The position numbers were made by a program, and so were the translations under genes. Of a stretch of DNA of 64,000 nt, positions 48,306 to 58,717 are shown piece by piece; positions within the stretch are counted from its first letter, which is position 1; each line of letters starts with the position of its first letter. The stretch spans positions 599,082 to 663,081 of the forward strand of contig NZ_JAGEOJ010000003.1 of the NCBI RefSeq assembly GCF_017573505.1, in the 5' to 3' direction. The notes under the pieces were generated by a model that was given only the letters and a program-made list of their open reading frames with translations, did no database searches and had not been told where the DNA came from. The DNA is from Actinomadura barringtoniae. Lineage in GTDB: Bacteria > Actinomycetota > Actinomycetes > Streptosporangiales > Streptosporangiaceae.

Positions 48306-51182
48306 TCAATCCCCCGGCGGGCAGTCGCCCTTGCCCTGGCCGCTCGCGACGAGCCGCCCGCAGACCTCGGTGACCTCCTGCGACCCGTCCTTCTTCACCG
48401 TGGCCAGCAGAACGGGCTTGTCGAGCACCTGATGGCCGGTCGAGGTCGGCCCGAACCGCAGCACCCCGCTCGCCCCGTTCGGCAGCACGTCGCGTTCGGG
48501 ATCGTTGAGCGCCGCGAAGACCGCGCCCGCCGTGGGCCGCGTCTGCTGCTCGTAGTAGACCGAGTTGGCCACGTTCGCCACCAGGGTCGCGGCGTCGTAG
48601 CTCACCGCCGCGCGGGTCACCGAGGGGCGCCGGTCCGCCGGCGCGTTCTTGCCGAACAGGTCCGCCACGGTCGGCGTGTAGTCGGTGTAGAACGTCTGCG
48701 GGGCCTGCCCCGGCCCGATCCAGCGCGGAATCCACGCCTCCCGCGCGGCCAGCGGCGTGTAGTACAGCGTGAAGGTGCCCTTGCTGCCGATCTCCTGGGC
48801 GTTGTCGCTCACGTACTTGGCGATCTCGTCGTCGGCCAGCACCAGCCGGCTCTTGCCGCCGCACGCGAGTTCCAGCACGTTCACGAAGCCGCGGAACTCG
48901 TCGGACCGGCCCGCGTAGTAGAAGAGGTCGGAGGGCTTCAGGCACGCCTGCCGCACGGCCTTGTCCAGGTCGCCGGGGTCCTTGTACGCCCACGTGCGCG
49001 GCCTCTTGCCGCCGGCCTTGACGAACGCCTGCTGGAACTGGGTCGCCAGGTCCCGGCTGTAGAGGTCGTCCTCGTCGGCGTCGTAGATCACGTCCACGCT
49101 CTTCGCGCGGACGCCGTTGATCTGGCCGTCGCGGGCCCAGAACGCGGCGTGCCGGGCCAGCCGCGCATTCGGCGGCGCCAGCCGGAAGTAGTACGGCGAG
49201 TACCGCCCGGCGCTGTCCAGCCACGCCGTCCTGCCGTAGCTGTTGGCCGTCCCGATCAGCGGCAGCGCCGACTTGGCCAGCACCCTGATCGCCTGCTGGG
49301 TCTTCTTGCGGCTCTGCTCGAAGCCGACCACCGCGACGATCGAACGGTCGCGCAGCGCCCGCGACCTGATCTGCTCGGCGACCTCCGGCGCGTACCTGAA
49401 CTTGGCGCCCGCGTTGGCGATCAGCACCCGCAGCCGCATGTTGGGGTAGGCGTCGTTGAACCTGCGCTGGGCGATGACCAGGCCCGCGAGCTCGCCCTGC
49501 GCGCCCGCGAGCAGGTCGAGCTGGCGGTTCTTGATCGCCGGGTCGGCGGTCAGCGGGCCGAGGTAGACGATCGTGGCGTACGGCTTGCCGGACTCCTTGA
49601 CCTCGTCGTTCTGCTTCTTGAGCCGCTTCAGGATGGGCGAGAGGCGGTTGTCGTTGTTCGCGCCCTCGGAGTCCTCCGCGAACTTGAACGACCCGTCGGT
49701 GATCCCGATGCACTCGCCGTGGCTCGTTCGCCGGATCTGGAGCGGGGAGCAGTACTTCACCGCCTGGACGGCCACCACGGTGACCGAGGCGGCGAGGACC
49801 GCGACCATCGCGATCCAGGGCAGCGCCGGATGCGTGACCCGCGGGCGCCGCCGCGACTTGCGCGGCAGCGGCATGTCGCCCTCGGCGTCGCGCGTGATGT
49901 CCACTCGGAGCACCCGCTGGGAGCCGAGGGCGCGGACGCGGCTCTGCTCGCGCCAGTAGCTGTCCCACAGGCGGCGCGCGGCGACGACGTCGTCGGCCTC
50001 GCCCGACCACAGCTCGATGCGGTCGTCGCGCGAGAGCCGGTCGATCAGCCGCCGGCCGGACGGGGCGGACGGGTCGTCGTGGGCGGGGCTCGTGGCGTCC
50101 ACGCCCACCGTGATCACCAGCGGGTCCCAGTCGCGCTGCCTCGCATCGCCCTGCCTGTCGGCCCGGACCCGTTCGACCAGCTCGACGAACTCCACCCCGG
50201 CGTGCCGCGCGTCGAGATGCTCGAAGATCAGCACCGGGTAGCGGACCCGCGCCCAGGCGGCCCGCCAGATCGTCCGCCGGTAGTTGCGGCGCAGGTCCTC
50301 CAGGAACGCCGCGACCAGCAGCAGGTCGAGCTGCTCGCGCTGATCCTCGGGCTCGCTCGGGCGGGGGTCGAACGCCGCGAGCGCGAAGCCGAGGAAGCCC
50401 GTCGAATCGCTGTCGATGTAGGGCTGCCGGGTGAACCAGCGGTACCGCAGGACACCGGCCCAGCCGCGGGTGCGCGCCACGATCTGCACCGCGACGAACG
50501 CCAGGCCCAGCGCCGCGGCGAAACCGGCGGCGGCCAGGTCGAGCGCGGCGGCGGTGCCCGCGCTGATCAGCGCGACGGCGGCGACGCCGATCGGCGCGAT
50601 CTGCTCCAGGAACGCCAGGAACGTCGCGGGCCTGCTGCGGTGCCCCTCGTCCAGGTCGCGCAGCACGTCGCGGCCACGGCTGCGGATGACCCGGTTGAGC
50701 TCGCGGCGGCGTGAGTTCTCGTTGTCGCCGATCGGCGGGTGGGTGAGCCGCTGGACCAGCTTGCGGTTCTCGCGTTCGGCGTGCGTGAGGTTCCTGGGGA
50801 TCGGCCGGTCGCCGGCCACCCGGATCTCGCGCAGGTCGCTCAGCCACAGCGCCATGTCCAGCAGCGGGAAGCGCAGCGGCGGTTCCCCGCGCGGGCGGCT
50901 GCTGGGCTGGGAGAGCTCCCGCTTGGCCTCCCGCAGAACGCCCGCGACGTCGGTGGCGGCGGTCTCGGCGGCGATGTGCGAGACCGGGGCCCGCTCGTCC
51001 TCACACCGCTTGAGCAGCAGGTCCGCGACGTGCCTGGTGTGGTTGCCGGCCCCCACCAGGAGGAGCAGGGGGCGCACCCGTTCGCGCCATCTCCGGGTCG
51101 GCCGCTCCCGCAGCCGTTCGAACAGATCGAGCACTCCGCGCAGTCGGTCTTCGGTCAGGACCCTGCCGCCGTCGCCCGGCAT
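48306..51182 (-). CDS. Receptor-like membrane protein with periplasmic-binding-protein-type ectodomain
   Basis: A 958-aa protein of unusual plan. An N-terminal cytosolic part (about 35-110) begins RPLLLLVGAGNHTRHVADLLL, which resembles a P-loop NTPase start without the Walker lysine. Two membrane spans follow (about 190-240), then a second cytosolic part rich in Arg/Asp (about 240-455), a third span (LPWIAMVAVLAASVTVVAVQAVKY, about 455-480) and a ~480-aa outside domain. The latter has branched-chain amino-acid binding-protein character (YATIVYLGPLTADPAIKNRQLDLLAG, ALPLIGTANSYG, DVIYDADEDDLYSRDLATQFQQAF). It lacks transporter partners, so signalling is likelier than uptake. GAGG precedes the ATG at 51182. 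Confidence 0.75.
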   Translation of the reverse strand: MPGDGGRVLTEDRLRGVLDLFERLRERPTRRWRERVRPLLLLVGAGNHTRHVADLLLKRCEDERAPVSHIAAETAATDVAGVLREAKRELSQPSSRPRGEPPLRFPLLDMALWLSDLREIRVAGDRPIPRNLTHAERENRKLVQRLTHPPIGDNENSRRRELNRVIRSRGRDVLRDLDEGHRSRPATFLAFLEQIAPIGVAAVALISAGTAAALDLAAAGFAAALGLAFVAVQIVARTRGWAGVLRYRWFTRQPYIDSDSTGFLGFALAAFDPRPSEPEDQREQLDLLLVAAFLEDLRRNYRRTIWRAAWARVRYPVLIFEHLDARHAGVEFVELVERVRADRQGDARQRDWDPLVITVGVDATSPAHDDPSAPSGRRLIDRLSRDDRIELWSGEADDVVAARRLWDSYWREQSRVRALGSQRVLRVDITRDAEGDMPLPRKSRRRPRVTHPALPWIAMVAVLAASVTVVAVQAVKYCSPLQIRRTSHGECIGITDGSFKFAEDSEGANNDNRLSPILKRLKKQNDEVKESGKPYATIVYLGPLTADPAIKNRQLDLLAGAQGELAGLVIAQRRFNDAYPNMRLRVLIANAGAKFRYAPEVAEQIRSRALRDRSIVAVVGFEQSRKKTQQAIRVLAKSALPLIGTANSYGRTAWLDSAGRYSPYYFRLAPPNARLARHAAFWARDGQINGVRAKSVDVIYDADEDDLYSRDLATQFQQAFVKAGGKRPRTWAYKDPGDLDKAVRQACLKPSDLFYYAGRSDEFRGFVNVLELACGGKSRLVLADDEIAKYVSDNAQEIGSKGTFTLYYTPLAAREAWIPRWIGPGQAPQTFYTDYTPTVADLFGKNAPADRRPSVTRAAVSYDAATLVANVANSVYYEQQTRPTAGAVFAALNDPERDVLPNGASGVLRFGPTSTGHQVLDKPVLLATVKKDGSQEVTEVCGRLVASGQGKGDCPPGD

Positions 51183-51287
51183 GCACAACGCCTCACTTTC
51201 GCTCGTGGCCCCCGGTTCGATCTCCTGGCTCCGGTCTATTGGACGCACCGTGCGGCCAAAAGGATCGTTTCTGACACCATTGAGTAC

Positions 51288-51626
51288 GTGACCGATGACG
51301 GAGACGAACCGCTCGAGGGGGACATCGGCCCCGCCTCCGTGGCCGGCGGGACGCCGGAGGGCGAGCGGGAGAGCCGGGCCGAGGAGCTCGAACGCTACGA
51401 GCGGGAACGCGAGGAGCGGCGCCGCCGCAACAACGCGGTCGCCGGGCGCGTCTCGGTGATCTTGATCGCGCTGCTGCTGGCGTTCCTGGCGTACGACGGG
51501 ATCAGCAACGCCGTGAAGGCCCACGACCGGGGCGACGCGTGGCTCTACCCGCCCGGGACCGTGGCCCTGGTGTGCCTCCTCGGCCTCGCCGGGCTCGGGG
51601 CGTGGGCGCTACGACGCCGCAGGTGA
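51288..51626 (+). CDS. Small two-span membrane protein, acidic N-terminus
   Basis: A 112-aa protein. The cytosolic start is acidic then a charged helix (RAEELERYEREREERRRRNN), followed by two membrane segments (VSVILIALLLAFLAYDGI and GTVALVCLLGLAGLGAWALR) and a basic tail. CACCAT sits 7 bases before the GTG at 51288, so a leaderless transcript is likely. It lies between the receptor-like gene (divergent) and serC (same strand, 75 bases). No family function is known to me. Confidence 0.7.
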   Translation: MTDDGDEPLEGDIGPASVAGGTPEGERESRAEELERYEREREERRRRNNAVAGRVSVILIALLLAFLAYDGISNAVKAHDRGDAWLYPPGTVALVCLLGLAGLGAWALRRRR

Positions 51627-51701
51627 TCGCCCCAGGGCGGCCCCGTCTCGGCATGTGAACCCAAAGGTGATCTTCAAGTCGGGCCGGGTAGCCTGCTGTG
51701 A

Positions 51702-52817
<1,116 letters not shown>

Positions 52818-52870
52818 AGCAATCCCGGCCTACGGCCTCGCCTAGCGGCTCGGCCTAACCGGGCTTGGGG

Positions 52871-52931
52871 CGAGCGCTGCATCGCTTCGCGATCTGGCCT
52901 CGTTCCTCGGCCAGACCTTCGGTCGCGCTCG
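52871..52931. terminator. Compound stem-loop between serC and the amidotransferase
   Basis: CGAGCGC (52871-52877) pairs with GCGCTCG (52925-52931), enclosing CTGGCC/GGCCAG (52894-52914). It sits between convergent stops. The preceding bases (52825-52865) contain smaller GGCC/CCGG hairpins. Confidence 0.5.
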
Positions 52932-52958
52932 GGCGGTGGCCGAGGTCAGCGAGCATCG

Positions 52959-53897
52959 CTAGCAGGCAACGGCCTCCTGCTCGGCCACGACGCGGTGGCG
53001 GAGCAGGAGCCGATCACGCTCCATGTCCTGGGTGGTGAAGCCCGTCCACACCCGGGGATCGGTGTCCCAGCCGCGCGCCGTGGGCTGGAACGCGGCGCGG
53101 CCGAGTACGCGCGGCACGGGCCGCTTGCGGGTCGGGGCCAGCCCGACCTGCAGATAGGTGCCCTCGCGGAGCATCACGACCGAGGTGAAGCGGACGCCGG
53201 TCTCGCGTGCGACCTCTCGGTACCAGCGCGGGTTGGACGCCCAGTAGAGGTTCTGCTCGGCGTCCATGGCGATGGCCAGCGGGCTGAGCGCGGCCCTGGC
53301 CAGGTGGACCCGGTCGGGCCGGGCCCGGTCGACCCAGGCGAGCGCCGCCCGGCCGACCAGCGTGCCGAGCACCTGGGTCACGTCGGCGGGCCGCCGGCAC
53401 CCGGCGAGCAGCTGGAAGACCCGTTCGCTGTCGGTGGTCCCGGTCGCGGGCGGCAGCGCGAACCGCTCCCGCAGCGCGCCCGCCTCCACGTCGCCGTTGT
53501 GGGTGGCCACGATGCCGGGCCCGTCGCCGCCGGGCACGACCAGCGGGCTGGCGTTCACCAGGTCGAACGGCGAGCCCTGCGTCGCCCACCGGGTGTGGCC
53601 GAGGACGACCGGCGAGGCGTCCACATGCGGCCGCAGGTCGTCGCGCCAGATCTCCGAGAACCGCCCGCGCCCCTTGACCACCCGGCACGCCGCGTGGCGC
53701 ATGTCCGAGCGCCTGGCGTCGGCGCGGCCCGCCGGCAGCCTGGTGTCCCGCACGACCGGCCGCCCCGACAGCAGCGCCACGCCGGCCGAGTCGGTCCCCC
53801 GCTCCTCCGCCAGCGTCCCGAGCGCCACGAACGCCTCCGACGCCAGACCAGGGTGATCCGCGAGGGGTGAACGCAGCATCCCGAACAATCCGCACAT
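52959..53897 (-). CDS. Class II glutamine amidotransferase
   Basis: A 312-aa Ntn-type amidotransferase. The mature N-terminal nucleophile is Cys2 in MCGLFG, which fixes the start at 53897. TRWATQGSPFDLVNASPLVV and THNGDVEAGALRERF carry the conserved Arg, Asn and Asp of the glutaminase site. GTDSAGVALLSGR follows. It releases ammonia from glutamine, but the synthase domain found in GlmS, PurF or AsnB is missing, so the acceptor is unknown. Such stand-alone GATase-6/7 proteins occur in many actinomycetes. It is divergent from the small gene at 53964. Confidence 0.88.
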   Translation of the reverse strand: MCGLFGMLRSPLADHPGLASEAFVALGTLAEERGTDSAGVALLSGRPVVRDTRLPAGRADARRSDMRHAACRVVKGRGRFSEIWRDDLRPHVDASPVVLGHTRWATQGSPFDLVNASPLVVPGGDGPGIVATHNGDVEAGALRERFALPPATGTTDSERVFQLLAGCRRPADVTQVLGTLVGRAALAWVDRARPDRVHLARAALSPLAIAMDAEQNLYWASNPRWYREVARETGVRFTSVVMLREGTYLQVGLAPTRKRPVPRVLGRAAFQPTARGWDTDPRVWTGFTTQDMERDRLLLRHRVVAEQEAVAC

Positions 53898-53963
53898 GAT
53901 GGATGAGATGCAGATCATGAGCGCCCGGTTCGAACCGGGGGTCCGGCCGAATAAGCTCGGAGC

Positions 53964-54047
53964 GTGAATCGCGCGCCCCAATGGCTGCTCCCCACCGTAC
54001 TGACCGCGCTCGTCCTGGCCGTGGTCATCGGCGCGCTGCTCAATTGA
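53964..54047 (+). CDS. 27-aa single-span membrane peptide
   Basis: GTG, 27 codons (MNRAPQWLLPTVLTALVLAV, then VIGALLN) and TGA. It is almost all one membrane helix. TAAGCT (53952-53957) is 6 bases before the GTG, a leaderless promoter layout that supports expression. Very short hydrophobic proteins of this form recur in actinomycetes and have no known role. The secreted-protein gene follows 68 bases later. Confidence 0.55.
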   Translation: MNRAPQWLLPTVLTALVLAVVIGALLN

Positions 54048-54115
54048 CCGTGGCAGGGCGACTCGCGACACCACGTACCCGCGGCGCGGGGCGCGTGATC
54101 GGGGATGATCGGATC

Positions 54116-55174
54116 ATGCCTTCGCCCGCCGCCCGTACGGGAGCGACGCTCGCCGCGCTCACCCTGGTGATCTCTCCGGCCCTCGCCGTCCCCGCGACCG
54201 CGAGCGCGCGCCCTGCCGCCGCGGCGGAATCCGCCGCCGCTGAAGCGGCAGCGGCGGCGCGGGACGCCAAGATCCTCTTCCGGATCGGCGACTCGCGGAT
54301 CACCGAGTCCAGCGGCCTGGCGCTGAGCGTGAAGCATCCGGGCATCACCTACACCCACAACGACTCCGGCGGCGTCGCGCAGGTCTTCGCACTCGGCCCG
54401 GACGGCTCCACCAAGGCCGTCTACACCTTCGGTGGCGCCGGAGCCCGCGACTGGGAGGCCATGGCGATGGGCCGCGACGACAAGGGCCGCCCGGCCATCT
54501 ACGCGGCCGACATCGGCGACAACCTCGGCGGCGCCTGGCCGTACGTCACCGTCTACCGGATCCCCGAGCCGTCCCAGCTGCGCAGCCAGACGATCCACGC
54601 CACGGCGTTCAGGTTCAAGTACGAGGACGGCCCACGCAACGCCGAGACCTTGATGATCAACCCCAAGACGGGCCGGCTCTACATCGCCAGCAAGCTGTTC
54701 TCCGGGGCGCTGTACGAGGCGCCCGCCAAGCTGCGCACCGGCGGCTACAACAAGCTTCACAAGATCGGCGACGCCCCGGCGATCGCGACCGACGGCGCGT
54801 TCGCACCCGACGGGCGAAGCTTTGTCATCCGTACCTACTTCGGCGCACGAATCTATTCGGTGAAGGACGACGGCAGGCCCGGCAAGTCGCATGGGGTGTC
54901 GCTGCCCGCCCAGGAGCAGGGCGAGTCGGTGACCTACACGGCGGACGGGCGGTCGCTGCTGGTGGGGTCGGAGGGTGAGAACCAGCCGGTCTACCAGGTG
55001 CCGCTGCCCGCGGAGGTACTTCCCTCCCCGACCGCGACGACGCGGGCGGCGGGCAACGGCAAGGACGACGCGGACAAGGGGAAGAAGGACTCGAAGATGG
55101 CGAGCGGGGGCCTGATCCTCGCGGTGGCGATCGCGGCGGTCGTCGGATACGGCGTGGTACGCAGGCGCTCCTGA
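54116..55174 (+). CDS. Secreted, membrane-tethered beta-propeller-like protein
   Basis: A 352-aa exported protein. A signal peptide (GATLAALTLVISPALAVPATASA, about 9-31) is followed by an Ala-rich stretch, and repeated blades (GVAQVFALGPDGSTKAVYTF, GRPAIYAADIGDN, GRLYIASKLFSGALYEAP, ESVTYTADGRSLLVGSEG) suggest a beta-propeller of YVTN/SMP-30 look. The C-terminus carries a Lys/Asp linker, one membrane helix (GLILAVAIAAVVGYGVV) and RRRS, so it is probably anchored at the cell surface. Function unknown. The ATG at 54116 starts the signal peptide. Confidence 0.78.
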   Translation: MPSPAARTGATLAALTLVISPALAVPATASARPAAAAESAAAEAAAAARDAKILFRIGDSRITESSGLALSVKHPGITYTHNDSGGVAQVFALGPDGSTKAVYTFGGAGARDWEAMAMGRDDKGRPAIYAADIGDNLGGAWPYVTVYRIPEPSQLRSQTIHATAFRFKYEDGPRNAETLMINPKTGRLYIASKLFSGALYEAPAKLRTGGYNKLHKIGDAPAIATDGAFAPDGRSFVIRTYFGARIYSVKDDGRPGKSHGVSLPAQEQGESVTYTADGRSLLVGSEGENQPVYQVPLPAEVLPSPTATTRAAGNGKDDADKGKKDSKMASGGLILAVAIAAVVGYGVVRRRS

Positions 55175-55224
55175 GCGCCGTGCACAGTGAAAGGAGGGAC
55201 GGGCCCGCCCGGACCCGTGTGAGG

Positions 55225-57357
55225 ATGCGGACTGTGGAGCATGAGCTGGTCGGCCTGCACGAACCCGGCGGCCGGTGGCGCCCGGTCGCCGCGGGACCCT
55301 TCTCCCTGCTGGCGGTGGCCCTCGCGCTGCTGCCCATCGAGCCCGTCTGGCTCTGGGCGGCGCTGATCGGCGCCGTCGCGGCCACCCCCTGGCTGATCGG
55401 GGCGCTGCCCGAGGCGCGGCGCCGCCGCGCCCGCCCGCACTGGCGGCTCACCGAGGACGGGCTGGAACGCCTCGGCCCGGGCGGGCTCAGCATCGTGAGC
55501 TACGAGCGGTCCCGGATCGACGGCCTGGCCGTGACCAGCGACGACGGCGTCCTCACGGTCTTCCACAAGTTCGGCCGGAACGCCGTGGGCGAGCTGACGG
55601 CGATGGGCATGGAGCCGCTGGCCCTGTTCGTGACCGCGCGCCGCGTCGGCATGCCCGTGCACATCCTGGACGGCGAGGCGGCCGACCTGCTCGACCCGGC
55701 TGCCGACGACGCCGACGGCCCGCTGACCTTCGACGAGGCGGGCCTGTCCCGCGACCACGCCGCCGAGCAGCGCCTGCTGGACCAGGAGGCCGAGCTGCTG
55801 GCCGCCGCCCACGAGCCGCCCCGTACGACCGGGACGGCCGAGCCCGCCGACGACGACGAGGCCCCGCGACCCGCTCCGGCCGCGTCCGGGGAGCTGCGGC
55901 TGTCCTCGCCCGCGCATCTGCCGAGCCCGCGCCGGATCGCGCTGTTCGGGGCGCTGGCGGGCCTGCTCGGCGCCACCATGATCGCCCGCATCGCGGTCGA
56001 GGGCGCCGACGGGTTCGGGCCGCGCCTGGCGGCCGGCTGCTGGGCGCTGGCCGCGACCGGCGCCGTGCTGGTCGCGCGGCGCCGGGTGCTGCGGGCCGCC
56101 CAGGTGCGCTGGACGATCTCCGCCGAACGGCTGGTGGTGCAGGGCCGCGGCGGGACGAGCCTGGACGCGGCCGAGGTCGCGGCGCTCTCGGTCGGGCCCG
56201 GCCTGCGCCTGGACCCGGTGTCGGCGGCGCCGCGCTCGTCCTCGCTGGCGGTGCTGGCGTTCGACCACCGGCTGCGGCTGATCGCCCGGCTGCCCGCGCA
56301 TGGGCTGGACTCCTTCCAGCTCGCGCACGCCCTCGACGACCACGGCTACCGCGTGATCACGCCGGGCACCCGGCCGCCGCGCACGCCCGACTACGGACTG
56401 GACGGGCTGCCCGACATCTTCGCCCAGGTGCCCGGCGGGCGCCTCGTGGTCGCCGACGGCGGCCTCGGCTGGGCCGACGCGGCCGGCGACGTCGTGCTGA
56501 AGATGCCGCAGGACCGCATCGGCGGGATCGAGCTGCTGACCATCGCCGGGCACGCCTGGGTCCGGCTGTACGACTCCGACGGCGACGAGTTCTTCGCCGC
56601 GCCCCTGTCGGCGCTGCGGATCTCCCGTACCGACCTGCGCGAGACGGCGCGGCGGGCCGGGCTGCCGGTCACCGACGCCGAGTACGACGCCTACCTCAGC
56701 GCCGCGTTCCACTCGGCCGTCTCCACGCTCTCGGCCCCGCCGCCCGAACAAACCGAGCAACCGGAGCAGCCCGCGCTCACGGCTTCGACGACGGCGGCCA
56801 CGACGGCCCCGGCCGAGACCGAGCCGGAGGAGCTCCTGCCCGAGATCGACCTCACGCCGCCGCCCGGCCCGGTCACCGCACCCGGCGTCCTGCTGGATGC
56901 GACCCGGCGTTCGCGCATCGGCACGTACGGCATGAGCGTCGTCCTCTGCCAGGTGGTCGCGCTGCTCGGCGCGGTCTGGCTCGGGCCCGAGCTCGGCGGG
57001 TTCGCGGCGACGGCGAGCTGGTCGGCACCCGTCGGCCTGCTGGTCGGGCTCGGCGGCTACTGGCTGTACGACCGCAACCGGTCGCAGCTGCGGGTGTCGT
57101 CGGCGGGCCTGGCGGTCGTCACCCGCCGCGGCCGGGTCCAGTGGGACCTGGGCCGGGACCGGGTCGGCGGCGTCGGCATCGACGACTCCACCGAACGGAT
57201 GCCCCGCCTCGTGGTGTGGAGCCCGGGAGGCCGGGTCGTACGGCAGGTGTCGTTCCCGCCCGACCTGGTCGAGCTGCGCCGCGCCTGCGAACGGTTCGGC
57301 CTGCCGTGGGGCCCGCCGGACGCCGACCGGCCCGCTCCCCCGCCACCCGAGCTGTAG
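55225..57357 (+). CDS. Large membrane protein with repeated PH-like domains
   Basis: A 710-aa protein with three blocks of one plan: a pair of membrane helices followed by a beta-rich domain like bacterial PH domains. The three beta blocks begin HWRLTEDGLERLGPGG, VRWTISAERLVVQGRGG and LRVSSAGLAVVTRRG. Between them are Pro/Glu-rich linkers. Membrane pairs are near FSLLAVALALLPIEPVWLWAAL, IALFGALAGLLGATMIARI and MSVVLCQVVALLGAVWLG. The function is unknown; PH-like repeats often bind lipids or partner proteins. The start is uncertain: ATG 55225, GTG 55234 and GTG 55180 are in frame. Confidence 0.65.
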   Translation: MRTVEHELVGLHEPGGRWRPVAAGPFSLLAVALALLPIEPVWLWAALIGAVAATPWLIGALPEARRRRARPHWRLTEDGLERLGPGGLSIVSYERSRIDGLAVTSDDGVLTVFHKFGRNAVGELTAMGMEPLALFVTARRVGMPVHILDGEAADLLDPAADDADGPLTFDEAGLSRDHAAEQRLLDQEAELLAAAHEPPRTTGTAEPADDDEAPRPAPAASGELRLSSPAHLPSPRRIALFGALAGLLGATMIARIAVEGADGFGPRLAAGCWALAATGAVLVARRRVLRAAQVRWTISAERLVVQGRGGTSLDAAEVAALSVGPGLRLDPVSAAPRSSSLAVLAFDHRLRLIARLPAHGLDSFQLAHALDDHGYRVITPGTRPPRTPDYGLDGLPDIFAQVPGGRLVVADGGLGWADAAGDVVLKMPQDRIGGIELLTIAGHAWVRLYDSDGDEFFAAPLSALRISRTDLRETARRAGLPVTDAEYDAYLSAAFHSAVSTLSAPPPEQTEQPEQPALTASTTAATTAPAETEPEELLPEIDLTPPPGPVTAPGVLLDATRRSRIGTYGMSVVLCQVVALLGAVWLGPELGGFAATASWSAPVGLLVGLGGYWLYDRNRSQLRVSSAGLAVVTRRGRVQWDLGRDRVGGVGIDDSTERMPRLVVWSPGGRVVRQVSFPPDLVELRRACERFGLPWGPPDADRPAPPPPEL

Positions 57358-57481
57358 TGCGCTCAATCACATTTTCGGATCTTCGCGGCATTTCCGACCG
57401 CGGGCGGCGTGTCGGTGACACCATCGTCAGGATCAGCGGAATCATGCCTGCCTGACCGTCGTCTATCCGGAGCTGTCCATA

Positions 57482-58717
57482 GTGAAGGCCTCCCGCCTCG
57501 TGCTCATCGGCGTCGCCGCCGGTGGAGCCCTGGCCGTCGGCGCCGTCGTCCTGCACCGGCGCCGCCTCGCCGGCGGTGGCGGCCCGGCCCCGGAACGAGC
57601 CGAGCGGGCCGAGCGGGCCGGGCAGGCCGGGCAGGCCGGGCAGGCCGAGCCTTCGCAGCCCGAACGGCCCGTACGGCCCGTACAGACCGCGCAGCAGGCA
57701 CAGCCCGTTCTGAAGGCGGAGCGAGCGGAGCCGGCCCGGCAGCCGCAACCGCCGCTGGCTCCTGAGGACACACCCGTCGAGCGGCTCGCGGCCGAGCTGG
57801 ACATGGACCCGATCTCTCCCCCGCGCAAGCGGAAGGCGACACGGTCCACGAAGGTCAAGCGCGCGTCCGCGGTCGTGCTGACCGGCGGCGTCGTGGCGGC
57901 CGCGGCCGTGTCCGGCGTGGTGGCGTTCGGCGACTCGGGCGCCGACTCGGCCACCGACCCGGCGCCCGCGCCCCAGACGGTGAACGTCGCGGCGGCCCAG
58001 ACGGAGATCCGCAACGTCACCGCCAAGGCCGCGCCCGGCACCCGGACCGCCACCGCGATGTGCCCGCCCGGATTCAGCGTGATCAGCGGCGGCGGCTTCG
58101 CGACCGGGGTGCGGGGTCACTCCGCGCCGACGGCGGCGATCCCGTTCCACGGCTCCGGCGGCGACGGCTTCACCGTCACCTGGGGCGGCGGTACGGCCGG
58201 TGCGGACGAGAACGCCGCCGCCACCTGTGCCAAGGGGCTGTCGGACGTCGGCATCGTCAGCAAGACCGGCCCCAGCGGGCCCCCGTCCAAGCGCCAGGTT
58301 TGGGCGCCCTGCCCTGTCGGCACCCGCGTGGTCGGCTTCGGCGGAAAGGTCACCTCGGCCGGCGGATCGGCTCTGAGCGGGCTCGGCCCCGTCAAGCGCG
58401 GGAAGGGCGGCTTCGTCCAGGCGCCCGATGCCTCTCAGGTCACCGCGTACGCCGTCTGCGCGAAGGCCCCCGCCAAGTGGCAGGTGCGGACCTGGACCTC
58501 GGCGAGCAGGTCCACCGCGAGCAAGGACTACAAGCTGCTCTGCCCGGCCGACACGCGCAGGCTCGGCAGCGGCTTCACCACGTTCCAGCAGAAGACGAGC
58601 CTGGTGAACGCCTTCGGCGCCGGCGCCCCCGATGGGGTCACCGGCGCCAGGACCGCTGCGGGTCCGAAGGGCAACGGCCCTTGGCGGCTGCGCGTCACCG
58701 CTGTGTGCGCCCGCTGA
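57482..58717 (+). CDS. Membrane-anchored extracellular protein of unknown function
   Basis: A 411-aa protein. An N-terminal hydrophobic helix (LVLIGVAAGGALAVGAVVL), a long Gln/Ala/Arg/Pro linker with an AGQAGQAGQ repeat, a second helix (ASAVVLTGGVVAAAAVSGVVAFG, about 128-150) and an outside domain with three Cys pairs. The domain has three like-built blocks (ATAMCPPGFSVISGGGF, QVWAPCPVGTRVVGFGG, YKLLCPADTRRLGSGF), a repeat also found in secreted actinomycete proteins. The paired Cys suggest disulphides outside the cell. CGGAG supports the GTG at 57482. Its end overlaps the convergent gene by 23 bases. Confidence 0.68.
   Translation: MKASRLVLIGVAAGGALAVGAVVLHRRRLAGGGGPAPERAERAERAGQAGQAGQAEPSQPERPVRPVQTAQQAQPVLKAERAEPARQPQPPLAPEDTPVERLAAELDMDPISPPRKRKATRSTKVKRASAVVLTGGVVAAAAVSGVVAFGDSGADSATDPAPAPQTVNVAAAQTEIRNVTAKAAPGTRTATAMCPPGFSVISGGGFATGVRGHSAPTAAIPFHGSGGDGFTVTWGGGTAGADENAAATCAKGLSDVGIVSKTGPSGPPSKRQVWAPCPVGTRVVGFGGKVTSAGGSALSGLGPVKRGKGGFVQAPDASQVTAYAVCAKAPAKWQVRTWTSASRSTASKDYKLLCPADTRRLGSGFTTFQQKTSLVNAFGAGAPDGVTGARTAAGPKGNGPWRLRVTAVCAR

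Noticed and set aside
47041..50847. 1268-codon open frame on the - strand
   Set aside because: It runs antisense across citrate synthase and out of frame through the receptor-like gene; composition is typical of a GC shadow.
48306..51182. Receptor-like gene considered as an ABC transporter binding protein
   Set aside because: It has three membrane spans and large cytosolic parts, no lipoprotein signal and no permease or ATPase genes nearby.
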